From Ornithodoros turicata (lineage: Eukaryota; Arthropoda; Arachnida; Ixodida; Argasidae): a stretch of DNA of 64,000 nucleotides. The stretch covers positions 930,001-994,000 of the forward strand of contig NW_026999353.1 of the NCBI RefSeq assembly GCF_037126465.1, given 5' to 3'. Positions 11,481-22,222 of the stretch are shown one piece after another. Within the stretch, counting starts at the first letter, position 1; each line of letters opens with the position of its first letter. The translations under genes and the position numbers were made by a program. The notes under the pieces were generated by a model. That model did no database searches and was not told where the DNA came from. It saw only the letters and a list, made by a program, of their open reading frames with translations.

Positions 11481-11830
11481 CTCTCAACGCAGGTAATAGG
11501 TTGCGTGGTAATGGAGACCTTGCTCGCTGAAGTGGAAGAGGTGATCAACTGGAGGCCAAGGATCGTCGTTTACAGCGAAGCTAGTGAGTCTATTCCACTT
11601 ACGCCAGGGGCGAAGATAACCGTCAGACGTCTGATAGCACATCCTAACTCGTTAGCACTTCCCCCTGTGGACATTCTTCGTTCCACTCCCCTATCGGTAG
11701 ACCACTTGACGCGCATAAAAAACAGACGCCAAGAACATCTTCGGTTGCTATGGATCCGATGGCGCAAGGAACGTCTCGCAGAACTGCGCTCAGCGTATTA
11801 TTGACAGCATCTCGGAGGGTCAGATCTCAA
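11480..11830 (+). pseudogene. Pao integrase C-terminal remnant (copy A, after the LINE)
   Basis: The open part of 11316-11804 from codon 55 on reads as the BEL/Pao integrase tail: EVEEVINWRP, LTPGAKITVRRLI, then HLRLLWIRWRKERLAELR. It continues the integrase broken at 9555 by the antisense LINE. The residues upstream in the same frame are antisense LINE and do not belong to it. Confidence 0.75.
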
Positions 11831-13979
11831 TACCGGTCGTCCTCACTGAAGATCCCAGCCGCAGCATGCTCCAATGAAATCTGGGGGGATATCGATAGCG
11901 CACTTCCAAGTTCACATGGGAACGTCCGGGCTTGCACTCTGAGAACGCCCAGTAAGGCTCTTCTCAGAAGACGGATTCAGCGTCTATATAAGATCCAGTC
12001 CAGGCAGTGAAACCACCGTCATATCACGCAACAGACTCATCGTCGCTGGCGGCAAGTTTGCTGAATGTCCCAAAATAGACTGCAGCTCATTACGTCATCG
12101 CTCGCGTCACCGTTCTTGGTCGCTACCGCGCGGTAATAGCTTGCTCAGCCCTTCACCTGTTCTCCGTGAACAAACGTCGTGTCGACATTCCTGATTACTG
12201 TCTTGTCTTCACAAGCTATATACCTTGTCCCCCCCAACTAGCGACAATTTCCCCAACCACACACGTCATAAGAACCTTCATATTTTTTTTTAATTCGCCC
12301 CGTTGCTCGCCCGTCACTTCAGGCAACGAACATGTCAGATTTTTCACAGTTCAGTTAAGTCTTTGAAGATAACCATCGCAGCGCATTCAATTAACGTTTG
12401 AGACAACTCGAATGCGCATGTCACATAGAACAGTGATCCGATGAAGTTCCCAGAGCTAAAACTACAAACAAACTTAGTCCGACCTGTTCATCATCCATCG
12501 CATAACGTGGATGACACTGCACAGGAAGCACACGCATCATGTGCTTGACTCAATATCAACAGCGAACCTTAGATGGCAGCGTGAGAAGCAGGGGGCAGAT
12601 GTTATGATCATCTATGCTGTCCATCACACCTACACAGTCGTTTTTTTTTTCTTTTTTTATTTAACAATGTTCAATGCAGTGAATGTAACCTTACGTGCAG
12701 CATTCCACTCAAGTAAAATACCGTAGAAGTTCTCTAACCCGACAAAGTAGACCGACACGCTCTATGATCTGTTCTCTGTTCTAGAAATCTTCTGTGTCGA
12801 AGGGGCCATCCTTCATTGACATTGAACCGAGAACGCATGCGAGTAGTTGTGAACAAGAGAAGACCGGAGTGATTCAACGCTGGGCTAGTAGTTCGCAGAA
12901 ATAAACGTCTCTCCTTTTCTACGATGCACGACGGGACTGTAATCAAGTGTCCATCAAACTGTTCACCGAAGATAGACTCTTCTGCTTCCCCACGTTGGTG
13001 TCACCCTTCGCGCGGCATTCGTGCCATGACATCACTCGTCATTTCACTCGTCATTATCATTTAAGAGATCAGGTGGCGTCAAATCGCGGCTTGAAGTCAC
13101 GTCTGCGCCGTCTCCGACTCAACGATGCCTTTACCCCTGTGCTCCGGGTTAAGCAGTGTAACAGTTACACGACGCTGTGCCCAGCTTGCCACGTCTCAAC
13201 TACAATTCCTCACGTCGGCGAGGTCTACGACCCAGACACCTGTGAACGGCGAACGCTTCAACGCCAACTTGCACTCCTTTTCCACACATAATTCAGCTTG
13301 TCCAAAGTCCTTGGCCATAGAGCTCCCCGTGCATCAGTGCCGGGGTCTGGTCTCCCTTTTTGCTTTCGTTCAAGCTGCCGGCCTCCTCGAAAAGCCCTAA
13401 ACAAAACTTCGTCCTGTCATCAGTTCGGGCTCACCACGGACAGTGTCCTGTGGCTAACACGAAGAGGCATCCCATGCCATAACCACTTTTCAATCATTTA
13501 TTGTTCTTCTTCTTGTTGTTGTTGTGCTGAAGTGATAGCCCGGACACCTAAATGAATATTGCGATGCCAAAATATTGTGATGCGCTTACCGATGTGGACA
13601 CTACGCCCAGTCCAGAAGCCGCCGCCACCTTGCCGACACTGTATACAGCAGAACCCTGCGAGCAGAACACACAGATCATTGGCACATCGTTTATATTACC
13701 ACACCGTCGGTTGCTTTTTTGTCATGTGTATGGTGAAAGTGGACATTGTTGAAGGAAACAAAAGTGGAACAAATGGGCACTCGAAATATTGTACAAGTAA
13801 GTTTTCTGTCCCTGTATTGTTCTAGGAGGCTAATTCCACCGAAATTCGACCACCGCTGGAAATTGAACATCTGCGGTTTCTTGAAAAAAAAAAAAAAGAT
13901 GTTCGTTGGGACGCACAAAACGGACAGTGTCTTATCAAGCGAAAGTGCTAAACATATAGCGGTATATCAATTGTAGTTA

Positions 13980-14445
13980 ATGATATGTTGTTAACAGACG
14001 CTGAAGAAGTTTTAAATCAATTTAATAAATATTTTAGTGACTTAGTGAACCATGTGCCTTCATTAAATAGCCCTATTCAAACAGCCCCGCTGCTTCAGTC
14101 AAATTCAAAACAGTTTTATCCTCGAGCTGACTACATCTGATGAGGTGCTTTCTGCTATAAAGTACCTTAAACCCTTTAAAATCCTTTGGACATGATGGCA
14201 TATCCACAACGTTCCTTAAACGGTTTGGGCATTTGCTGGCTAACCCACTGTCGGAGATATCACTTGACATATTTTCTCACGGTGTTTTCCTCGACACACC
14301 TAATATTGCTGTGGTTGTCCCGATCTATCAAAAATGATGTAGTACTGCAGTTGGGAATTACCGTCCTATATCGATACTTACTTTTATTAGTAAGCCGCTC
14401 GAAAAAGTAGTACTCAACCGATTAGAAAGAAAAAATCATCAGGCG
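13980..14445 (+). pseudogene. LINE reverse transcriptase remnant, copy B
   Basis: This is the unit B counterpart of the RT scrap at 7740-8215, with the same breakpoints and nearly the same frameshifts, which shows that the decay happened before the duplication. Confidence 0.75.
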
Positions 14446-14459
14446 TTATGTTGTTCTAG

Positions 14460-16160
14460 ATCAGGGAGGACCCAACACGGTAGGCCCACGATCATTCGAA
14501 ACCGAGCTGCCGAAATACACCGGAACGTAGGCAAAGATCACTGGCAATATGTGCCTAAAGACCCGGTGATGATGATGATGATGATTGGGAGTTTAATGGC
14601 GCATTGACAACAAAGATCATAATGCGCCATAAACTGAGGTCTAATGACCCGAACCCCTCGGATCTTTTAGCTAGGAGCATATACCACGAGGAGCTGTTCG
14701 CTTCTGATATGTGCTGGAAAGAGCCATCTTGGCTGCAAGACACTCCTCAACTAGTGGCCTGTCCCAGTTCGTCCCTAAATACCAAGTCACTTCGGAAAAG
14801 ATGAAACGGGTCCCACGGTCTTGCACACGTCCGCTACGCCGTCGGGAGCAATACTCGACGGGGAAATATACAGAAGCGCAAGCACCGTACCTCGAGTCAC
14901 AGCATGGCTTCTGCGTTTCATCAGCAACACCAGGCTACATTCAAAGATAACAGGGCCATTAGCTGCTCAAGAAATTAAGGATACCGTCACTACTGGATTA
15001 GGCAAGTGCAGCACACGTCTTTCGGACTCGAGATCACTTGCTTGAGACACCCTGAGCCAATGCCTAAACCCTCTAAGATTCGGGAGTGACTCCGTTCCTG
15101 GATGACGACAGTAGGTTAAGGGTCGGCGGAGGAATGCGCGCAAGTGAACGATCTTAAGGGGCGAGCCACCCGATATTGTTTCCGGCTAAATTATGCTACG
15201 TCAAACTGCTGACCTTGGCTGCACATCGTCAAGTGCTGCACAGTGGTGTACGTCACACCCTTGTGCAATTACGAGAGATGTTTTGGGTCATTCGTGCGAG
15301 CCAACAAGTTAAACAGGTTTTAAAGGATTGTGTAGAATGCAAGAAAAGCAACGCCAAACATTAACATCAAAGCGAAGGACAACTTCAAGCTGATCGTTCC
15401 TCCATATGTCATCCGTTTCAAGTAATAGGTGTCGGTTTTGCTGGGCCAATCACCATAAAACAATGCAAGAAGCCTTACGCAAGGGCATACATCGCCGTGT
15501 TCACGTGCGCCGTAACGCGAGCGGTACATCTGGAACTGTGCGAGGATGTGTTCGCTGCCGCATTTTTCCAGGTATTCCGATGATTCTCATCATCCAGGCG
15601 ACTCTGCCACACCGTGTGCAGTGACAACAGAAAACCGTCTAAGATTGTTTCTAAGAAACCTCATGACGTATTGCGACCCGTGAGAGACTCGTTAGTTCAG
15701 GACAACTACTCTGCCAGTGGAAGACGCTGGAAATTCATTGCAGGTCGAGCTCCCAGGCGGGGTGGCTTTTGCGTTCGGCCAACTCAGCCATCAGGAAGAC
15801 CCTCTCAACGCAGGTAATATGTTTCGTGGTAATGGAGACCTTGCTCGCTGAAGTGGAAGAGGTGATCAACTGGAGGCCAATGATCTTCGTTTACAGCGAA
15901 CCTAATGAGTCTATTCCACTTACGCCAGCGGCTAAGATAACCGGCAGACGTCTGATAGCACACCCCAACTCGTTAGCACTTCACCCTGTGGACATTCTTC
16001 GTGCCACTGCCCTATCGGTAGACCACTTGACGCGCATATAGAACAGACGCCAAGAAGATCTTCGGTTGCTGTGGATCCGATGGCGCAAGGAATGCCTCGC
16101 AGAACTGCGCTCAGCGTATCATTCGCAGCACCTCGGAGGGTCCGACCTCATGACCGGTCG
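14460..16160 (+). pseudogene. Pao pol remnant: RNase H end to integrase C-terminus (copy B)
   Basis: This is the uninterrupted unit B version of the Pao segment. The integrase HHCC zinc finger is well preserved at 15219-15360: H in AAHRQVLHSGVRH, then CVECKK. Core and tail follow with frame changes, including near 15400 and 15790. It has no RT or gag, so it could never have moved by itself in this form. Confidence 0.8.
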
Positions 16161-16564
16161 TCCTCATTCAAGATCCCAGCAGAAGCATGCTCCAATGGAA
16201 TCTGGGGGATATTGAAAGCGCACTTCCAAGTTCACATGGGAACGTCCGGGCTTGCACTCTGAGAACGTCCAATAAGGGTCTTCTCAGAAGACGGATTCAG
16301 CGTCTGTACAAGGTCCAGACCAGGGAGCGCAACCACCATCATATCACCCACCATCAGACCCATTGTCGTGGGCGGCAAATTTGCTGAATGTCCCAAAGTA
16401 GACGACTGCTCATTGCGTCATCGCTCGCGTCACCATTCTTGGTCGCTTGGCCATTGAGACATGTCCTTCGTCATTGAGCTCTCGGGGCATCAGTGCCGGG
16501 CTCTGGTCTCCCTTTTTGGTTTCGTTCCAAGCTGCTGGCCTCCTCGAAAATCTCTAAACAAAAC

Positions 16565-16600
16565 TTCGTCCTGTCATCAGTTCCCTGATGACAGGACGAA
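16565..16600. repeat. perfect hairpin 1
   Basis: Arms of 16 bp (16565-16580 and 16585-16600) are exact reverse complements around a TTCC loop. The left arm is ordinary unit sequence shared with A and B; the right arm is extra to unit C. Confidence 0.9.
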
Positions 16601-16604
16601 AACT

Positions 16605-16644
16605 GAGACCCAGACCCGCACCTGTCGGTGCGGGTCTGGGTCTC
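16605..16644. repeat. perfect hairpin 2
   Basis: Arms of 18 bp (16605-16622 and 16627-16644) are exact reverse complements around a TGTC loop and are very GC-rich. It lies four bases after hairpin 1 and is also absent from A and B. Confidence 0.9.
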
Positions 16645-17302
16645 TCTCTCCCTTCTCTTACTTCTCTCTCTGAAAGTAATGTCATCAGTTCCCGCTCACC
16701 ACGGACAGTGTCCTGTGGCTACCACGAGCAAATATCCCATGCCATAACCACTTTTCCATGACTTATTGTTCTTGTGCTAAACGGATAGCTCGGATACCTA
16801 AAAGAATACTGCGATGGCAAAATGTTGTGATGCGCTTACCGACGTGGCCACTGCGCTCAGTGCGGAAGCTCCCACCACCTTGCCGGCACTGCATAAAACA
16901 GAACCCTGCGTGCAGAACACAGATCATTAGTACATCGTTTATATTGTCACCCTGTAGATTGGTAGCCTGTGTCATGTTTAGGGTAAAAGTGGACACCGCT
17001 AAAGGAAACAAAAGTGGAACAAATGGGCACTCGAAATATAGTAGAAGTCACTTTTCTGCCCCCATACTTTTGCAGGAGGCTAATTCCACCGAAGTTCGAC
17101 CACCGGTGGAACTTGGACATCTACGATTTCTTGAAAAAAAAAAAAACAAGAAAAAAAAAACAAGACATATTTGTTGGGACACGCAAAGCGGACAGTGCCT
17201 TATCGAGCGAAGGTGCTAAAACACACAGCGGTATATCAACTGTAGGTAATGACAAGTTGTTAACGGACCCTGAACAAGTAGTTTTAAATCAATTTCGTAA
17301 TT

Positions 17303-17488
17303 AACATGAGAGAACTGTGTTCTCTGGAAGTTCACACAATGGAACACAACTGAACAACATAGAAGTCACAAACACAAACAAGGCCTCAAGTTGCCTAAGA
17401 AATTAACGATGAAAGATGAAGGTCACTGAAAACGCTAGCCTGGCTCCTACAGCTGGCTAGCGTTTTCAGTGACTTTCATCTTTCATCG
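17303..17488. mobile_element. foldback SINE-derived insert
   Basis: A 14-bp direct repeat TCAATTTCGTAATT (17289-17302 and 17489-17502) brackets 186 bp that ends in two inverted arms of about 34 bp around a loop at 17440-17460. The arm sequence (CTGGCTAGCGTTTTCAGTGA) matches the start of the SINE body just after the tRNA-like head at 27662-27738. Units A and B lack it. Confidence 0.8.
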
Positions 17489-17589
17489 TCAATTTCGTAA
17501 TTATTTTAGTGACGTAGTGAACCATGTGCATTTATTAAATAGCGCTATTCAGATAGTCCCGCTGCCTCAGTCAAATTCAAAACAGTTTT

Positions 17590-18389
17590 TTTCCTAGAGC
17601 TGACTACACCTGATGAGGTACTATCAGCTATAAAGTATCTTAAATCCTTCAATGTCCTTTGGACATGATGGCATATCCACAACGTTCCTTAAACGGTTTG
17701 GGCATTTGCTGACTAAGCCATTGTCGGAGATATCAAGTGGCATATTTTCTCACGGTGTTTTCTTGTTGCTAAGGTTGTCCCTATCTACAAAAAAGGACTG
17801 CAGTTGGGAATTATCGTCCTATATCGACATCTCCTTCTATTAGTAAGGTGGTCGATAAAGTCGTACTCAACCGATTAGAAAAATTCTTTGAAAGGTTTAA
17901 CTTATTAAATTGCTCTCAGTTTGGATTCCCCCGGGGTGTGTCAACATGTTTAGCGTTGGTCACCGCAGCACATAAAAAATAAAAAATAAAATATAATAAA
18001 AAGAATATGGAATCTAAACTTCTTAATTATGAGCATTTTAGTAGACTTGACCAAGGCATTCGATTTAATAAGTCGCGAAACCCTCCTCGGGAAATTAGAG
18101 AGTTATGGAATCCGCGGCGTACCACTTATATTATTACGAAGTTATTTGCATGATGGAAAGAAATTTGTGTCGGTATTCGGATACAGCTCCAGTGTTAAAG
18201 ACTCGACAACTGTTGTATCGATGGTTCTATTCTGGGACCTATTTTCATTTGTTGTTTACATTAATGATCTGCCTGACTGTATGTCACAAAAATTGCTTTC
18301 TTTATACGCTGACGACACCAACGTTTTTGTGGGTGCCGTCAGCTATTCTGTTCTCTTTGCTAAAGCTATAATAATGTTTTAAGTAAGTT
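17590..18389 (+). pseudogene. LINE reverse transcriptase, palm region
   Basis: Recognisable motifs in order: HDGISTTFLKRFG, LNCSQFGF, VDLTKAFDLISRETLL (first catalytic D of the palm), INDLPD and LYADDTNVF (catalytic YADD box). Frame changes and stops occur near 17780, 17830 and 17980. The frame is cut at 18389 by the insertion TSD. Confidence 0.78.
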
Positions 18390-18401
18390 CCCCCTTTGGC
18401 T

Positions 18402-19105
18402 TTTGAACTGAGAGCGCAAGATACACGGACAAAGAACGGAGAAATAGACAGGACGGGCGCTAACTTCCAACTAAATTTATTGAAGAAAATGAGCAAAAAA
18501 GCAGAAACCCCCTCAGAACACACGTGTCAGTTTCTGGGCGCACCGGTTCTATGTGAACAACAAGAAAAAAGAGGGTAGTTGGCTTATCATTGTAACACTC
18601 ATGGATGTGAACGTATCTATCGAGATTGCCATATCATCGCAAGAAACAAGACTAAACTCCCAAGCAGCACAATGTACTGAAAGTCGAGTGCAATAGGGGT
18701 GGACGGGTAGGTGGAAGGCCTTGAACAGACTAGTGAAACTAAAGAACATTGATAAGACGCATACCGTCCACCCCTATTGCACTCGACTTTCGGTACATTG
18801 TGCTGCTTGGGTAACAAGGGAAATAAAAGAAGCAGAAAAGATAAATAACCATCAAGATGTATGCGTTAGCACACCTTCTGTATCTCTAACCGAAAAGAAC
18901 TGATCTTCCTCAGAACCGGTGTGCTCAGAACCTGTGCGCCCAGAAAGTGACACGTGTGTCGTGAGGGGGGTTTCTGCTTTTTTGCTCATTTGCTTCAATA
19001 AACTTAGTTGGAAGTTAGCGCCCGTCCTGTCTATTTCTCCGTTCTTTGTCCGTGTATCTTGCGCTCAGTTCAGATGTCTCATTACCAACTAGCCCAATCA
19101 TCAAC
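18402..19105. mobile_element. foldback element with 140-bp inverted ends (Penelope-related?)
   Basis: The insert is flanked by a 12-bp TSD, CCCCCTTTGGCT (18390-18401 and 19106-19117), and splits the LINE RT. Its two ends are inverted copies of about 140 bp (18405-18545 and 18918-19068), sharing blocks such as GGACAAAGAACGGAGAAATA and GACGGGCGCTAACTTCCAAC. A retro-type TSD length combined with inverted terminal repeats is typical of Penelope-like pseudo-LTR arrangements; no coding sequence remains to prove it. A 153-bp MITE sits in its centre. Confidence 0.75.
18659..18811. mobile_element. 153-bp foldback MITE, copy 1
   Basis: Ends CCCAAGCAGCACAATGTACT and its reverse complement are part of inverted repeats about 48 bp long around a short unique core. 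The identical-length copy at 29177-29329 carries the core in the opposite orientation. It is nested inside the foldback element at 18402-19105. Confidence 0.85.
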
Positions 19106-19117
19106 CCCCCTTTGGCT

Positions 19118-19830
19118 GTCACTTAATAAATTACCCAAGTATAAAGTACCCAATATTTAGGAAACCTCATACGTAATTTTCCACCCACGCCAGACGTTTC
19201 TTGACTTCGAGCAAGTGACATTATATTTTTCTAGCTGTACTCTTGAAAGGGTTCCTTCAGTCATATTTCTAGAAGTCATTCTCCATGAAAATTTATGTTG
19301 GGATGATGTTTTCTTCGATCCAAGGTTCTCCCAGGTTTATACGCACTCTCAAGGCTTAGACAACTTCTTCCCAATCATATTCTTCTTATTGTGTACTATG
19401 CCTTCATTCATTCACATATTTCGCATGCCCTGAAGGTATGCGGTCTTACTTATTCTGCTAATCTCTATCCCCTTTTAATTGTCCAGAGGTCAGCCCTGCG
19501 GATTATCTTGTCTACGCCCCTCCATGATTCTAAATCTTTCCTTTTACATTGTCTCTCTCCAAGATATTCACATCCTTCTGAGATATAAGGTTACGCTTCC
19601 AGTGTACCAGCTGTATCATAGTATGGTTTCAGGTCATTTGATCTGAATGAATCATTTTCAAACACCTTACCCCCTACGTTGTCAAATTGCCCTGTTACAA
19701 TCGCCTCCTCCCAGATCGAACTCTGGTATTCAGTGTCTTATGCCGACTCCAAAATATGCAATTGTTCGCCGGTATACCTGAGATTATTGACCAACTTTTC
19801 CCAGTTTAAGCAGGAAGTACCTATCTTTTG
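19118..19830 (+). pseudogene. LINE RT thumb and C-terminal remnant
   Basis: After the insertion the frame resumes with FLEVILHENLCWDD, then AFIHSHISHALKVCGL and LLIVQRSALRIILS, the block after the YADD box in CR1/Jockey RTs. It is broken by several frame changes and fades by 19830. Confidence 0.7.
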
Positions 19831-22150
19831 AAGTGGGTAATATGTATTACGTACCCAAGTTTTCTTTTTTTTAAACTCCGTATTAGAGCCGCGAAGCAAC
19901 GGTGGCTATGAGCAGGTAGAGAGGACAGCAGGAAGGAGTGGGGGACAAGGGGGTTAGTATGCGTCCTGGGCCGACTGGAAAGTCTTCGGAAAATCCAGGA
20001 AATAACAACAAGGATGCAAGTGATCGACCTGAGATGTCGGTTGTTTTCGTAATTTTTGCGTGTATTCAACGGAAGATCACTTGTACCGCGCTGTCTCGAT
20101 ATTGTTCGGCTCTCCAATGCTCCACCTACAGCATTGAACGCGGAGTAAACGCGTAAAAGTGGAAGACGCGTTCACACCACGGTAGTGTTCCGTTTTTGCG
20201 AAGCGCGCCGACACCTTCCAATCTCGGAGCGAATTGCCGGATATTAGATTAGCTACAAAACATAAACGGCGCAGGACTCCGAATTCCCGGAACATAATAA
20301 ACTCCTAAGAGCTCTTCTGTATGTGCCAAAAACAAACTGCGAGACAAAACTTCGATTCCTCATTGCATCTTGCATATGCCAGATCCTTTTGAAGTGCGTA
20401 TGAAATGGCCGACACCCGATTCTGGATGCAATGTTCACTCCCCGCTACTGCTACCACCCAGAAAAAAAGTCATGCTTGTCACGATACACTGCGTCTCGTA
20501 TAGCAAGTATACCTTCCGTATAGCTAATACTAATTGGTATTGTGTACTTACCCTTCCCTTCGTGGCAGAGATGATGTGGTCAGACATTTTCGTTCCGGTA
20601 GTAAGGGAACTGCGGGGATATGAAAAAAAAGGCATATGAAGCCTCATTCCAGGAACAGGGTCACTCCGAAACATCCCTGATCTTCACTTTCAGAAAGAAG
20701 TGACTCAAACCAAAGGGACACTCGGAACAAAGGGAACCTTGGGAATTGAAATATCTTAGAGGTGATTACACCTAACTTGATGTACTGAAAGTGGAGTGTC
20801 GTCTGAACTCCCTCATTAGTGAAGAGGTGACCTGACTGGATACCCAGCTCGACACTAACTTCTCTCTCGCTCGTAGATGTTGTACGCGTGAATCGTGATT
20901 TGTTCTTTCAACGTCTGAGTACACTATTTGCATTGGATGCAATTCGCAAGGTTTCACTTGTACTTGAGCGATGCTTCGGGAAGTGCATGTGTTCTTAAAA
21001 CGAACCTAAGCACATGCGTTGTACGGATCTGCGTTGTATGAATCTCGCACAAGAAGGATGTGTTTGCTACTGCGCTAGGAAGGTTAAGGGAACACTAAAA
21101 TGACTCTCGTACATTGTGTAAAAAAATGAAGACGAAAGCTGCACAGAGTAAAAGGGGGGTTTTCACTGTACCAAAATATATCAAAGGCTTTGTATGACCC
21201 ACACTCTAAGGTAAACGAACTTCAACGCGTAATATGCTCCTAGCTAGACATCATCCCGAATGATACCCTTATATTCCGTGATTTCTTGAAAGCGAGGGGA
21301 GTACGCCTTTTTTGCGACAATTATGAAGAGCATAAGTGTCGCAAACGAGGCGTACGCCTCACGTTTTGAACGAATCTGGAGAGATATCGAAATCATTCGA
21401 GATAATGGTTGGCTAGGAGCAAGTTATGCGGTGATGTTCATTTTTAAGAGTGCAGGCGCTTTCACTGCTTAAGCGGTTGATCAAAGAGTGAAGTGAAGTA
21501 ACTCTTCCCCTCGTCTTGTGTGCAGGCAGACAGAGGGTATGAAAGGGTGCCGTACTGTCTTTGGGTCACGTGAGCAGTCACGTGGTACACAGCAGCACTC
21601 CAGAATGCAATGCGAAGGCGGCTACGCTCGTGACGACGGGAAACGGTCGGAAGAGCACATCCTGTATGTCCTTCCTCCATGATATTGCCCGATCTCGAAA
21701 TTCACGTTCTCCAAAGAAGAAAAATCATGGAAAATGCTCCACTACTTCGTAAGACGACACGACGTGCTTAAGAAGTAAATGCCAGAACTAAATGGTGTTT
21801 TCTTTTTACTCTCTCTCACTCTCTTTTCAACGAATACACCAATACGGGCAATTCTCACGTGCCATAAAGCGGACATGCGGCGCCACCTATGAATGAAGTT
21901 TCCAGCGCATGCAGCAACGTGTGCCCGAGACAAGTGGCGTCGGGCAAAAAATGTCACGTCTTGTCCCGTGTCTCCATCTTGCCCCACGTGACCCTGTATT
22001 GAATTGGCAGTCCACATGGAGCACAGGGGTGACACAAATTCGTCATTGTTGTAACTACCCTCGGGGGGGGGGGGGGGTGTTCTTGCAAAAACTGCCATCC
22101 TGACCTAGTCGCACTCGTAATTTTGAGGTCATGTGACTTTGTTTACATGT
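19831..22150. other. unrecognised stretch
   Basis: I recognise no gene here. It holds a stem-loop at 21297-21362, a G-run at 22064-22077 and many short ORFs without motifs. Base composition is mixed and no TSD or element end was identified. Confidence 0.5.
21297..21362. repeat. imperfect stem-loop
   Basis: TGCGACA and TGTCGCA form the inner stem around a loop of about 17 bases, extended outward by GTACGCC and GGCGTAC. It may be the core of a small foldback element; no further copy was seen. Confidence 0.45.
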
Positions 22151-22222
22151 CGTTTTGCCTCCTAACGACATATTTCCGTCGTTATACAGCCAAGATACGA
22201 ACGCATTTCGGAAGCGTAAACT

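Larger units (their letters stand above)
5682..11890 (+). repeat. tandem duplication unit A (interrupted by a LINE)
   Basis: This unit and the next (11891-16210) match each other along their whole length in the same order: LTR-like region, LINE RT scrap, Pao RNase H/integrase. The units are offset by 6209 bp at the left end. Removing the LINE at 9565-11470 plus one TSD copy leaves 4294 bp against 4320 bp in unit B. By eye the two differ at a few percent of positions. Both share the same LINE-to-Pao junction near 8215 and 14450, so the junction predates the duplication. Confidence 0.85.
11891..16210 (+). repeat. tandem duplication unit B (no LINE)
   Basis: This is the second copy of the composite unit. 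It retains the uninterrupted site at 15792-15800 corresponding to the LINE target in unit A. Its LTR-like region, LINE RT scrap and Pao segment follow unit A closely, with small indels such as a longer GAT repeat near 14569. Confidence 0.85.
16211..17288 (+). repeat. partial, diverged unit C
   Basis: The first 230 bp match the start of units A and B. The sequence then jumps, near 16443, to the part equivalent to about 7085 in unit A, so 1.15 kb present in A and B is absent here. It is more diverged than A is from B and carries two perfect hairpins (16565-16644) not found in the other copies. It continues into the longer LINE copy instead of the LINE-Pao junction. Confidence 0.75.
17230..19830 (+). 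mobile_element. CR1/Jockey-like LINE copy C, interrupted
   Basis: This is the longest copy of the LINE whose RT start is seen in units A and B. It is readable from the DEVLSAIKYLK block near 17600 through the palm to YADD at 18310, and then, after the foldback insert at 18402-19105, through the thumb (FIHSHISHALKVCGLTYSANLYPLL near 19400) to about 19830. Neither the endonuclease nor the 3' terminus is recognised. Confidence 0.75.

Noticed and set aside
22061..22080. G-run as an element boundary
   Set aside because: No TSD or inverted repeat accompanies it; G-runs are common in this window.
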